Source: Pantoea sp. IMH (GTDB lineage: Bacteria > Pseudomonadota > Gammaproteobacteria > Enterobacterales > Enterobacteriaceae). Taken from it: DNA of 64,000 nt. This document shows positions 55,430 through 64,000 of this stretch, in pieces (the stretch's first letter is position 1; every line of letters starts with the position of its first letter). Both the position numbers and the translations under genes were made by a program. The stretch is from positions 62,001-126,000 of the forward strand of contig NZ_JFGT01000006.1 of NCBI RefSeq assembly GCF_000599885.1, read 5' to 3'. Under the pieces are notes generated by a model. That model ran no database searches and had not been told where the DNA came from. It worked only from the letters and a program-made list of their open reading frames with translations.

Positions 55430-57097
55430 ATGATACTGGAGCATATTGCCATTAGCGGGTTTCGCGGCATCAGTCAGCTTTCTCTGTCGCTGGAACAGGG
55501 CAACGTCCTGATAGGTGAAAATACCTGGGGGAAATCCAGCCTGCTTGATGCGTTAACGCTTTTGCTCTCTCCGACGGAGACGCTGTATCAGTTTGTGCCT
55601 TCTGATTTTCATACCTTGTCCGGCGAAGCAGGCGACCGTTTGCAGCATCTTTACGTCGAGTTCACCTTTCGCGAAAGTGACAGCGGTGAAGCTCACACGC
55701 CTCGTCTTTTGCCGCTTTCATCACTCTGGCAGCAGCGTGCAAAGGACTACCCTCAGCTTGTCCTTCGGGCTGAAGGAACCCTTCAGGAAGCGCAATCAGT
55801 AAATACACGTTGGTACTTTCCACTGGCGGCGGAGATCTTATCTTCTGCCAGTGGACAGGCGCCGCTGGCAGCGGTACTGATACGGCTTCAGCCTGTATTG
55901 CGGCTGCGCGATGCCCGTTTCAGCCAGCGAATGGTGACGCAGGCAGCTAACACCACCAACGATCGTCAATTGAGTACGCTTGTCAGCCAGATTGACGAGC
56001 TCACGCGTGATTTGGTTTCACAACCACAAAAGCTGACCCATCCGGCGATCCGACAGGGATTGCTGACGATGCAGCAGTTAATAGAACATTACTTTTCCGT
56101 TCAGCCATCGGCGTTGTCGGCTACCGTGCAGAGGTCTGATCCTTCGCGCAGGCGGTCTCAAAAGGGGTGGCGCTATCTTGACAGTCTCAACCATCTGATT
56201 GCGGCAGCGGACAGCCAGAGCCGGCAACTGATACTGCTGCGAATGTTTGCCTTGCTCATGCAGGCCAAAGGCATGTATCAACTCGATCCTCTCGCCCGGC
56301 CACTGTTGCTCATTGAAGATCCAGAGACCCGGTTACACCCGATTATGCTCTCAGTGGCATGGGGATTGCTCGATCTGCTGCCGTTGCAGAAAATCACCAC
56401 GACGAATTCAGCAGAACTTCTTTCACAAGTACCGGTTGGCGATGTATGCCGCTTGATCAGGCAGGAAAATGGCGTAGCTGCATGGCGGCTGGGGCCTTCA
56501 GGCATGAATGCCGACGACAGCCGGCGCATTGCATTTCATATCCGTGTTAACCGTCCTTCTGCGCTCTTTGCCCGCTGCTGGCTGCTGGTGGAGGGGGAAA
56601 CGGAGGTCTGGGTGATGAATGAACTGGCGCAGCAGTGCGGCTGTCATTTTGCAGCTGAAGGGATCAAAGTCGTGGAGTTTGCTCAGTCGGGGCTAAGGCC
56701 GCTGATAAAATTCGCTCAAAGGATGGGCATTAAGTGGCATGTACTGACCGATGGCGATGAGGCGGGAAACAAATATGCCGCCACGGTAAAAAGCCAGCTA
56801 GCTGCGTCAGATGAACGCGTCCATCTGACGCAGTTACCCGCACTGGATATGGAGCATTTTCTGTACAGGCAGGGATTTGCAGAGGTTTATCATCGTATAG
56901 CCCGTTTGCCAGAAAAGGGGCCAATGAACGTGCGGCATATTATCGCTAAGGCGATTCAGCACTCATCAAAACCGGAACTGGCAGTCGCCGTAGCCACCGA
57001 AGCGGCAGAGCGGGGCAGGGCGTCCGTTCCTCCCTTACTGAGGGAGATGTTTCACCGCGTGCAGGAACTGGCCAGGCAGAATGGCGAGTCATTCTGA
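55430..57097 (+). CDS. ybjD: OLD-family ATPase/TOPRIM nuclease YbjD
   Basis: Overcoming-lysogenisation-defect type protein of 555 residues (E. coli YbjD 552). The ABC-like ATPase has Walker A GENTWGKSS (residues 29-37) and Walker B LLIEDPETRLHP. A TOPRIM nuclease domain follows with LLVEGETEVWVM (Glu) and LTDGDEAGNKYA (acidic pair). This is a stand-alone OLD nuclease, without an adjacent UvrD/GajB-like helicase. E. coli function undefined. Third switch motif reads TTNSAELL where many ABC ATPases have a His. Confidence 0.92.
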   Translation: MILEHIAISGFRGISQLSLSLEQGNVLIGENTWGKSSLLDALTLLLSPTETLYQFVPSDFHTLSGEAGDRLQHLYVEFTFRESDSGEAHTPRLLPLSSLWQQRAKDYPQLVLRAEGTLQEAQSVNTRWYFPLAAEILSSASGQAPLAAVLIRLQPVLRLRDARFSQRMVTQAANTTNDRQLSTLVSQIDELTRDLVSQPQKLTHPAIRQGLLTMQQLIEHYFSVQPSALSATVQRSDPSRRRSQKGWRYLDSLNHLIAAADSQSRQLILLRMFALLMQAKGMYQLDPLARPLLLIEDPETRLHPIMLSVAWGLLDLLPLQKITTTNSAELLSQVPVGDVCRLIRQENGVAAWRLGPSGMNADDSRRIAFHIRVNRPSALFARCWLLVEGETEVWVMNELAQQCGCHFAAEGIKVVEFAQSGLRPLIKFAQRMGIKWHVLTDGDEAGNKYAATVKSQLAASDERVHLTQLPALDMEHFLYRQGFAEVYHRIARLPEKGPMNVRHIIAKAIQHSSKPELAVAVATEAAERGRASVPPLLREMFHRVQELARQNGESF

Positions 57098-57160
57098 GCC
57101 ACACCGCTTGAAATGGCGGAAAGCAGCCCAATCTTACTGGTATCGCCACAGAAAAGCAGA

Positions 57161-57190
57161 AAAATGCCAGCTTGCGTGGCTGGCATTTTA
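57161..57190. terminator. Bidirectional terminator between ybjD and cspD
   Basis: AAAAATGCCAGC-TTGCGTG-GCTGGCATTTT: A-run and T-run flank an 8-bp stem, serving convergent ybjD and cspD. Confidence 0.82.
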
Positions 57191-57223
57191 CGGTAGGGTT
57201 GGTCAGAATGAGTGAAGGAAAGG

Positions 57224-57451
57224 TCAGGCACTGACGGCCATCGCCATTTCCACAGGAACGATAAGACTGGCATGATTGCCTTTCGGTCCCTGATGCACAT
57301 CAAACTGGACTTGCTGCCCGGCTTTCAGCGTTCTGTAGCCATCCATCTGAATTGTTGAGTAGTGGGCGAAGATATCTTCACCGCCACCAACAGGGCAGAT
57401 AAAGCCGAAGCCCTTGGCATTATTGAACCATTTAACAGTACCCGTCTCCAT
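57224..57451 (-). CDS. cspD: Stationary-phase cold-shock-like protein CspD
   Basis: Cold-shock-domain protein of 75 residues. RNP1 is KGFGFI and RNP2 is DIFAHY. It matches E. coli CspD (74), a DNA-replication inhibitor toxic when overproduced, made in stationary phase. Divergent from clpS, as in E. coli. C-terminal VEMAMAVSA varies. Confidence 0.94.
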   Translation of the reverse strand: METGTVKWFNNAKGFGFICPVGGGEDIFAHYSTIQMDGYRTLKAGQQVQFDVHQGPKGNHASLIVPVEMAMAVSA

Positions 57452-57770
57452 GCTTCTACATCCCTCGCAAGACGATCAAATTGAGTGAGGTGACGAGGCG
57501 TACAGCCTCTAAGCTGGTTAAAACGCCATCAGCTTATGCAAGTACTGTAAAGAAATGGCATAAAGCGTCAAGCAATTGGGGAGGCAAGGTGGCGATAAAA
57601 TCATCAAAATTTGAAGCAGTTAACGCTATTGCAAATTTTGTGATGAAGGTCGCGTAGCAACAGTTTGCAGCAAAATTTCATCGGCGTGGGCCCGCATCCT
57701 GGCGATATTAAACATACGCTTAAAAGGGTGAGGCTGACGCAGGACGGTAACGTTTTCAAACTGGGTACGT
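57452..57770. other. Divergent regulatory region cspD/clpS with inverted repeat
   Basis: A 319-bp gap holding the cspD and clpS promoters. The most striking element is a long inverted repeat (57602-57645). No ORF or known RNA was recognised. Confidence 0.45.
57602..57645. repeat. Long imperfect inverted repeat upstream of clpS
   Basis: CATCAAAATTTG (57602-57613) and CAAATTTTGTGATG (57632-57645) pair with a single bulged base around an 18-nt loop. It could form a cruciform or an RNA stem-loop in the clpS leader. It is not followed by a T-run. Confidence 0.6.
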
Positions 57771-58091
57771 ATGGGAAACACTAACGACTGGCTTAATTTT
57801 GAACAGCTTGCAGATGACAAATTGCGTGAAGGACTCAAGCCGCCTTCAATGTATAAAGTTATTCTTAACAATGACGATTATACACCTATGGAATTTGTTA
57901 TTGACGTACTGCAAAAGTTCTTTTCTTATGATGTTGAACGTGCAACGCAACTGATGCTTACTGTTCATTACCAGGGAAAGGCGATCTGCGGTGTGTTTAC
58001 TGCCGAAGTGGCAGAAACTAAGGTCGCTCATGTGAATAAGTACGCCAGGGAGAATGCGCATCCGTTGCTGTGTACGCTGGAAAAAGTCTGA
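57771..58091 (+). CDS. clpS: ATP-dependent protease adaptor ClpS
   Basis: N-recognin adaptor of 106 residues, equal to E. coli. It binds N-end-rule degrons and delivers them to ClpA. The ligand-pocket segment [20 protein letters not shown] carries the NDD motif, and [16 protein letters not shown] is the C-terminus. The ribosome site is weak (CTGGGT). 28 bp upstream of clpA. Confidence 0.96.
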   Translation: MGNTNDWLNFEQLADDKLREGLKPPSMYKVILNNDDYTPMEFVIDVLQKFFSYDVERATQLMLTVHYQGKAICGVFTAEVAETKVAHVNKYARENAHPLLCTLEKV

Positions 58092-58119
58092 ATAAGACGA
58101 TCTATTTGGGGAGGTGCCA

Positions 58120-60396
58120 ATGCTCAATCAAGAACTGGAACTCAGTTTAAATATGGCTTTCGCCAGAGCGCGTGAGCACCGACATGAGTTTATGACCGTC
58201 GAGCATCTGTTGCTGGCGCTGCTCAGTAACCCGTCGGCCAGAGAGGCACTGGAAGCCTGTACGGTAGATATCGTGGCGCTCCGGCAGGAGCTCGAAGCGT
58301 TCATCGAACAAACCACCCCGGTTTTGCCGGTCAGCGAAGAAGAGCGTGATACCCAACCTACGCTCAGTTTCCAACGCGTACTGCAACGTGCTGTCTTTCA
58401 CGTCCAGTCATCGGGTCGCAGTGAAGTGGCGGGCGCAAATGTGTTGGTCGCTATTTTCAGCGAGCAGGAATCCCAGGCCGCCTATCTGCTGCGTAAGCAC
58501 GAGGTGAGCCGGCTCGACGTGGTGAACTTCATATCCCACGGTACGCGTAAAGACGAACCCGGTCCCGCATCAGGGGCGGAAAATCCCGTTAACGAAGAGC
58601 AAGCAGGCGGGGAGGAACGTATGGAAAACTTCACCACCAATCTTAATCAGCTTGCTCGCGTAGGCGGCATCGATCCGCTGATCGGCCGCGATAAAGAGCT
58701 GGAACGTACCGTTCAGGTGCTCTGCCGCCGCCGTAAAAATAACCCGCTGCTGGTGGGTGAGTCCGGCGTGGGGAAAACCGCCATCGCTGAAGGACTCGCC
58801 TGGCGTATCGTGCAGGGCGATGTGCCAGAAGTGATGAAAGATGCCACCATCTATTCACTGGATATCGGGTCACTGCTCGCCGGGACTAAATACCGCGGCG
58901 ATTTCGAGAAACGCTTTAAAGCGCTGCTCAAACAGCTTGAGCAGGATAACAGCAGTATTCTGTTTATCGATGAGATCCACACTATCATCGGTGCTGGCGC
59001 CGCCTCAGGTGGCCAGGTGGATGCAGCTAACCTGATTAAACCATTGCTTTCCGGCGGTAAGATCCGCGTGATGGGTTCGACGACCTATCAGGAGTTCAGC
59101 AATATCTTTGAAAAGGATCGTGCTCTGGCGCGTCGTTTCCAGAAAATCGATATTACCGAACCGACCGTGGATGAAACGGTGCAGATCCTCAACGGTCTGA
59201 AGCCGAAGTACGAAGCGCATCACGATGTACGTTACACCGCGAAAGCCGTTCGCGCTGCGGTTGAGCTGGCAGTTAAATACATCAACGATCGCCATCTGCC
59301 CGATAAGGCGATTGATGTGATAGACGAGGCCGGCGCCCGCGCCCGTCTGATGCCGGTCAGCAAGCGTAAGAAAACGATCAACGTGGCGGATATTGAGTCT
59401 GTGGTGGCGCGTATCGCACGTATTCCGGAGAAGAGTGTTTCCGCAACCGATCGCGATACGCTGAAAACCCTGGGCGATCGTTTGAAAATGTTGGTGTTTG
59501 GTCAGGACAACGCCATTGAGGCGCTGACGGAAGCGATCAAAATGAGCCGCGCTGGCCTCGGACAGGATCGTAAACCTGTCGGCTCATTCCTGTTTGCCGG
59601 GCCTACTGGTGTGGGTAAAACAGAAGTGACCGTTCAGCTTGCTAAAGCATTAGGCATCGAGCTGCTGCGTTTCGATATGTCGGAATATATGGAGCGCCAT
59701 ACCGTCAGCCGCCTGATTGGCGCGCCTCCGGGCTATGTCGGTTTTGATCAGGGTGGCTTGCTGACGGATGCGGTTATCAAACATCCGCATGCGGTTGTCC
59801 TGCTTGATGAGATCGAGAAAGCGCACCCGGACGTGTTTAACCTTCTGCTGCAGGTGATGGATAACGGCATGCTGACCGACAATAACGGTCGCAAAGCCGA
59901 TTTCCGGAACGTGGTTGTGGTAATGACCACCAATGCGGGCGTCAGAGAGACCGAACGTAAATCAATTGGTCTGATCCATCAGGACAACAGTACCGATGCG
60001 ATGGAGGAGATCAAAAAGATCTTTACGCCTGAGTTCCGTAACCGCCTGGATAACATTATCTGGTTCAAACACCTTGATACTGAGGTGATCCACCAGGTTG
60101 TGGACAAATTCATTGTCGAACTCCAGGCGCAGCTGGATGCGAAAGGCGTTTCGCTGGAGGTCAGCGACGAAGCCCGCGACTGGCTGGCAGAGAAAGGGTA
60201 TGACAAAGCGATGGGTGCCCGTCCGATGGCGCGTACCGTGCAGGAAAGCCTGAAAAAACCGCTGGCGAACGAGCTGCTGTTTGGTTCACTGGTGGATGGC
60301 GGATCGGTATCGGTGGCGCTGGACCGTGAAAATAACCAGCTTACCTACCAGTTCCTCAGCGCGGCGAAGCGTAAGACAGAAGGTACGGTGCACTGA
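58120..60396 (+). CDS. clpA: ClpAP protease ATPase subunit ClpA
   Basis: AAA+ unfoldase of 758 residues, the same as E. coli. Two Clp_N repeats (1-145) are followed by D1 with Walker A GESGVGKT and Walker [10 protein letters not shown], and D2 with GPTGVGKT and [11 protein letters not shown]. The ClpP-docking IGL loop is visible as RKSIGLIHQ. It hands substrates, including ClpS-bound ones, to ClpP. The ATG at 58120 follows TTGGGGAGGTGCCA; two extra upstream codons are not part of the family. Confidence 0.97.
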   Translation: MLNQELELSLNMAFARAREHRHEFMTVEHLLLALLSNPSAREALEACTVDIVALRQELEAFIEQTTPVLPVSEEERDTQPTLSFQRVLQRAVFHVQSSGRSEVAGANVLVAIFSEQESQAAYLLRKHEVSRLDVVNFISHGTRKDEPGPASGAENPVNEEQAGGEERMENFTTNLNQLARVGGIDPLIGRDKELERTVQVLCRRRKNNPLLVGESGVGKTAIAEGLAWRIVQGDVPEVMKDATIYSLDIGSLLAGTKYRGDFEKRFKALLKQLEQDNSSILFIDEIHTIIGAGAASGGQVDAANLIKPLLSGGKIRVMGSTTYQEFSNIFEKDRALARRFQKIDITEPTVDETVQILNGLKPKYEAHHDVRYTAKAVRAAVELAVKYINDRHLPDKAIDVIDEAGARARLMPVSKRKKTINVADIESVVARIARIPEKSVSATDRDTLKTLGDRLKMLVFGQDNAIEALTEAIKMSRAGLGQDRKPVGSFLFAGPTGVGKTEVTVQLAKALGIELLRFDMSEYMERHTVSRLIGAPPGYVGFDQGGLLTDAVIKHPHAVVLLDEIEKAHPDVFNLLLQVMDNGMLTDNNGRKADFRNVVVVMTTNAGVRETERKSIGLIHQDNSTDAMEEIKKIFTPEFRNRLDNIIWFKHLDTEVIHQVVDKFIVELQAQLDAKGVSLEVSDEARDWLAEKGYDKAMGARPMARTVQESLKKPLANELLFGSLVDGGSVSVALDRENNQLTYQFLSAAKRKTEGTVH

Positions 60397-60406
60397 TCTG
60401 TGACTC

Positions 60407-60433
60407 CCCGGCGTTCAGCCTGCTGAACGCCGG
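60407..60433 (+). terminator. Strong hairpin after clpA
   Basis: CCGGCGTTCAG-CCTG-CTGAACGCCGG, a perfect 11-bp stem without a U-run, just after the clpA stop. It may protect the 3' end or act with the terminator at 60462. Confidence 0.6.
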
Positions 60434-60461
60434 CAGAAAAAGTCAGGCAGCATAAAATGCG

Positions 60462-60492
60462 AAAGGCCGGAGAAGATTCTCCGGCCTTTTTT
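60462..60492. terminator. Bidirectional terminator between clpA and infA
   Basis: AAAGGCCGGAGAA-GA-TTCTCCGGCCTTTTTT: long perfect stem with T-run on the plus strand and TTTCGC on the minus strand; ends clpA and probably infA. Confidence 0.88.
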
Positions 60493-60533
60493 ACAGATGC
60501 TGCGGCAGAAGCGGCAGCACGGCAGAATGCTGT

Positions 60534-61112
<579 letters not shown>

Positions 61113-61805
61113 CTAAAAAAGGGTCTGCTGATGCCAGCAGTGTGGATTGAGCCTTTCATGCGCAAGTAATTTCAGCTGATTCAGGTACTCTGTCCGCGCG
61201 ATCTCTTCGGCGCCCAGTGAGGCCGTATGAGGATTGAGTACCTGACAGTCGATAAGCTTGCCCCCCTGACGCCGGAAGTAGTCACTGAAGACCAATAGCG
61301 CGGTTTTGGAGGCATTTTCACTGCGGCTGAACATCGATTCTCCGCAGAAGAGCTGACCGAGCGCCAGGCCATATATTCCTCCTACCAGCGTTTTATCCAG
61401 CCAGACCTCAACCGACTGCGCGTGGCCGGCCTCGTAGAGCTGTAGCCAGGCTCGTTTGACTTCATTGGTTATCCAGGTCCCTTCTTCGCGATCGCTGGCG
61501 CAGCCTTCAATCACCTCCTGAAAACATTCGTTAAGCGTCACTCTGTAGGGCGAACGCTGATGAAAGCGCTTCATGCTGCGGCTGAGGTGGAATTTCTCAG
61601 GGAAGAGCACCGCCCGCGGATCGGGAGACCACCAGAGAATAGGATCGCCGGAGGAAAACCATGGGAATATGCCCTGATGATAGGCACTGAGCAGGCGGGC
61701 AGGACTCAGATCGCCGCCCATGGCCAGCAGCCCGTTCGGCTCTCTCAGCGCCCTCTCCGGCGGGGGGAAAAGCAGGGAATCTCTGGCGAGCTGAATCAAA
61801 CGCAT
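61113..61805 (-). CDS. aat: Leucyl/phenylalanyl-tRNA--protein transferase
   Basis: L/F-transferase of 230 residues that adds Leu or Phe to proteins with N-terminal Arg or Lys, creating N-degrons for ClpS-ClpAP, both in this window. Conserved motifs are [65 protein letters not shown] and [14 protein letters not shown]. Follows cydC by 31 bp. Confidence 0.96.
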   Translation of the reverse strand: MRLIQLARDSLLFPPPERALREPNGLLAMGGDLSPARLLSAYHQGIFPWFSSGDPILWWSPDPRAVLFPEKFHLSRSMKRFHQRSPYRVTLNECFQEVIEGCASDREEGTWITNEVKRAWLQLYEAGHAQSVEVWLDKTLVGGIYGLALGQLFCGESMFSRSENASKTALLVFSDYFRRQGGKLIDCQVLNPHTASLGAEEIARTEYLNQLKLLAHERLNPHCWHQQTLF

Positions 61806-61836
61806 AGTAACTACACTCCCGGAAACGAGGCTATGA

Positions 61837-63570
61837 CTATAGCGTAAACCGCTGGTGAAAATGCCAGTAACGGCCGCGTTTTAAGATTAATTCGTGATGG
61901 CTGCCCTGTTCGGAAATCTGTCCGCCGTCCATAACACAAATTTTATCGAAATGATCCAGGCCCTGGAGCCGGTGGGTGACCATTATCATGGTTTTACTTC
62001 TGCCAATCTGGCGCAGAAGGGCAAGAATATGCTGCTCTGTTTCCGCATCCAGCCCTTCAGTCGGCTCATCCAGCAGCATCAGAGGCCCTTCATGCAACAC
62101 CGCTCTTGCTATCGCCAGCCGCCGCAGTTCCCCCCCGGAAAGCTGGCGTCCGCCATCCCCCAGCCAGACATTCAATCCCTGTTGGCTATCAATTAGTTTA
62201 TCCAGGCCAACCTGATGCAGTACTTCTGTCAGGCGATCGTCGCTACTTTGCGCAGCCGCCAGCAGTAAATTATCACGCAGCGTGCCGCTGAAGAGATGTA
62301 CGCGTTGAGTAACGACGCTGGTCGACGCTCGCAGCGACGCTTCGTCCCAGTTCTTCAGCGGAATATTGTTGAGTAAGATTTCACCCGCCTGCGGATCCCA
62401 TGCACGGGTGATGAGTTGAAGTAGCGTCGATTTACCGCAGCCTGTGCGTCCCAGCAGGGCAACATGTTCTCCCGCAGCGACCTCAAGCGAAAAATCATCC
62501 AGCGCCGGTGCAGGATTACCACTCTCGTAGCTGAAGCAGAGATTTTTGATGCTCAGAGAGAGTGTGTTGTAAGGCTTCATCTCAGCTACGGGAAAACGCA
62601 CGGCGGGTTGCTGTTGCACAATCTGCGTAACCCGCCTGGCGGAAGCCATCACCTGTCCCATATGCTGGAAAGCCCCCCCAACAGGCGCCAGCGCTTCAAA
62701 AGCGGCCAGCGTGCAGAAGACGAAAAGCGCTATCAGCGCGTCGGGAGAACTTTCTGTACCCAGTCCTTCCGCGCTAAGCCACAGGATAAGGACAACGGTA
62801 AAACCGGTTATCAGCATCAGCAGCCCCTGCGAAAACCCGGTCAGGCTGGCTTGCTGCTGCTGGGCTCGCTGCCAGCGCGCTTCAGTGTCATCCAGCGCTT
62901 TACGATAGCGCGCTTCTGTACCATAGAGCTTCAGCTCTGCCTGTCCCTGCAGCCAGGCGGTCAGTTGGGTACGGTACTGCCCACGAAGCTGCGTCAGAGC
63001 TTCACCGGCAGGGCGCCCGGCACGATAAAACAGCGGCGGGAGCAGCAGTAACGTCAGCAGCATCAGCCCTCCCAGGGTGACGGCAAGCTGCCAGTCGAGC
63101 CAGCTAAGGCCAAGCGTAACGGAAATGATAACCACCAGCGCACCGGCCAGCGGTGAAATAACCCGAAGATAAAGATGATCGAGCGTATCCACATCAGCCA
63201 CAAGGCGGTTAAGCAAATCGCCCTGCTGATAGCGCGCAAGACCCGCAGGTGAGAGTGGAAAAAGCCTGCTGAAGGTGAAAACGCGAAGGTGTTGAAGTAC
63301 GCGAAAAGTCCCGTCGTGGCTGACCAGCCGTTCAAAGTAGCGGGCAGCGGTACGGATAATCGCCGCGCCACGGACGCCCGCAGCAGGAAGCATATAGTTA
63401 AAACTGTAGAGGCCCGCCACACCCGCCAGCGAGGACGCGGCCAGGAACCAGCCAGAGAGGGTCAGCAAGCCGATGCTGGCAAGCAGCGTTACAATCGCCA
63501 GCAGAATACCCAGTGATAACCGCCAGATATGACGGCGATAGAGAGACAGATAGGGAGCAAGTGTTTTCAT
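61837..63570 (-). CDS. cydC: Glutathione/L-cysteine exporter subunit CydC
   Basis: Half of the heterodimeric ABC exporter CydDC, 577 residues, which exports cysteine and glutathione to the periplasm and is needed for cytochrome bd assembly. Six N-terminal helices ([20 protein letters not shown] and following) precede the ATPase with Walker [10 protein letters not shown], signature [16 protein letters not shown] and Walker [13 protein letters not shown]. Its ATG overlaps the cydD stop by four bases. Confidence 0.95.
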   Translation of the reverse strand: MKTLAPYLSLYRRHIWRLSLGILLAIVTLLASIGLLTLSGWFLAASSLAGVAGLYSFNYMLPAAGVRGAAIIRTAARYFERLVSHDGTFRVLQHLRVFTFSRLFPLSPAGLARYQQGDLLNRLVADVDTLDHLYLRVISPLAGALVVIISVTLGLSWLDWQLAVTLGGLMLLTLLLLPPLFYRAGRPAGEALTQLRGQYRTQLTAWLQGQAELKLYGTEARYRKALDDTEARWQRAQQQQASLTGFSQGLLMLITGFTVVLILWLSAEGLGTESSPDALIALFVFCTLAAFEALAPVGGAFQHMGQVMASARRVTQIVQQQPAVRFPVAEMKPYNTLSLSIKNLCFSYESGNPAPALDDFSLEVAAGEHVALLGRTGCGKSTLLQLITRAWDPQAGEILLNNIPLKNWDEASLRASTSVVTQRVHLFSGTLRDNLLLAAAQSSDDRLTEVLHQVGLDKLIDSQQGLNVWLGDGGRQLSGGELRRLAIARAVLHEGPLMLLDEPTEGLDAETEQHILALLRQIGRSKTMIMVTHRLQGLDHFDKICVMDGGQISEQGSHHELILKRGRYWHFHQRFTL

Positions 63571-64000
63571 TTAACCGTCTCCTGCCGGCGGGAAGCGAGG
63601 TCAGCGAAGGCGCCGGGCTCGTTTTTCAGCCGGGAATAGGGACCACGCTGAATAATTTTTCCTTCGCGCATCAGCCAGATCTCATCCCAGTTTTCCAGGC
63701 GATCGAGCTGATGAGTGATCAGCAGAGTGGTTTGACTGAATGACGCTTTCAGCAGTGCCTCGTCGACGCGTTGCTCACTGTGGCTGTCGAGACTGGCGCC
63801 AGGCTCATCGAGCAGCAGCAGTTTACAAGGCCGGTAAAGCGCCCGTGCTACCGCAATCCTCTGGGCCTGTCCAACGGAAAGGTTACCGGCCGCTTCACCG
63901 GCTTCACTTTCCAGGCCCTCAGGGAGACGGGAAATAAACTCCGTCACGCCAGCCAGTGCCATTACCTGCTCAAGCCGCTCTGGAACCGCCTCGCCATTCA
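63567..64000 (-). CDS. cydD: Glutathione/L-cysteine exporter subunit CydD (5' end outside window)
   Basis: The C-terminal ~144 codons of CydD are visible, open at the right edge. The ABC signature appears as LSVGQAQRIAVARAL and Walker B as LLLLDEPGASLD, with the H-loop in LLITHQLDRL. LSVGQ in place of LSGGQ is normal for CydD. Forms a heterodimer with CydC. Confidence 0.95.
   Translation of the reverse strand, partial: NGEAVPERLEQVMALAGVTEFISRLPEGLESEAGEAAGNLSVGQAQRIAVARALYRPCKLLLLDEPGASLDSHSEQRVDEALLKASFSQTTLLITHQLDRLENWDEIWLMREGKIIQRGPYSRLKNEPGAFADLASRRQETVK

Overview
The window is a typical enterobacterial chromosome segment with about 60 protein genes on both strands, little spacing and no insertion sequence, prophage block, rRNA, tRNA or CRISPR array that I could see. 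Gene content and protein similarity place it in the Enterobacterales. The backbone follows the E. coli K-12 glnHPQ-to-cydDC region (18-20 min), but many E. coli genes are absent and several non-K-12 genes are present (Mn catalase, an EmrAB/NodT-type efflux operon, DUF4385, a KilAC protein, sdaC at an unusual place). This pattern suggests Erwiniaceae (Erwinia/Pantoea-like). That assignment is inference.

Layout. 1-2.4 kb: glutamine transporter glnHPQ (glnQ cut by the window edge) with sigma-54 and NtrC-type sites. 2.4-7.5 kb: ybiI, dps, rhtA, ompX, a 32-codon mntS homologue, an MntR-type operator, mntR and ybiR. 7.6-11.9 kb: three-gene multidrug efflux operon, followed by a structured leader and terminator before the ABC-F gene ybiT. 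13.9-22.5 kb: moeAB, then iaaA-gsiABCD (isoaspartyl peptidase plus glutathione importer). 22.5-27 kb: accessory stretch with DUF4385, manganese catalase, a KilAC antirepressor-like gene under a LexA-like box, a YliI homologue lacking its expected catalytic His, and a HAD phosphatase. 27-33.5 kb: dacC, sdaC, ybjG, the sRNA RybB with its sigma-E promoter, ybjL and ybjM. 33.7-41.4 kb: grxA, ybjC-nfsA-rimK, ybjN and putrescine transporter potFGHI. 41.4-43.7 kb: M20 amidohydrolase-yjiG-yjiH operon placed between potI and ybjO. 44-48.4 kb: ybjO and arginine transporter artPIQM plus an artJ-like gene. 48.5-57.1 kb: ybjP, ybjQ-amiD, ltaE, hcp-hcr with an NsrR-type box, lysO and the OLD-family gene ybjD. 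57.2-64 kb: cspD, clpSA, infA, aat and cydDC (cydD cut by the right edge).

Themes: uptake and efflux of nitrogen compounds (Gln, glutathione, putrescine, Arg, Thr, Lys, Ser); manganese homeostasis and oxidative/nitrosative stress (mntS/mntR, dps, Mn catalase, grxA, nfsA, hcp-hcr); envelope maintenance (ompX, RybB, dacC, ybjG, amiD).

I found no clearly undescribed multi-gene system. The best leads are the His-to-Asn change in the YliI homologue, the LexA-controlled orphan KilAC gene, the structured leader upstream of ybiT, the inverted repeat upstream of clpS and the M20-yjiGH operon. Comparisons with E. coli come from recalled family knowledge, not from a database search.
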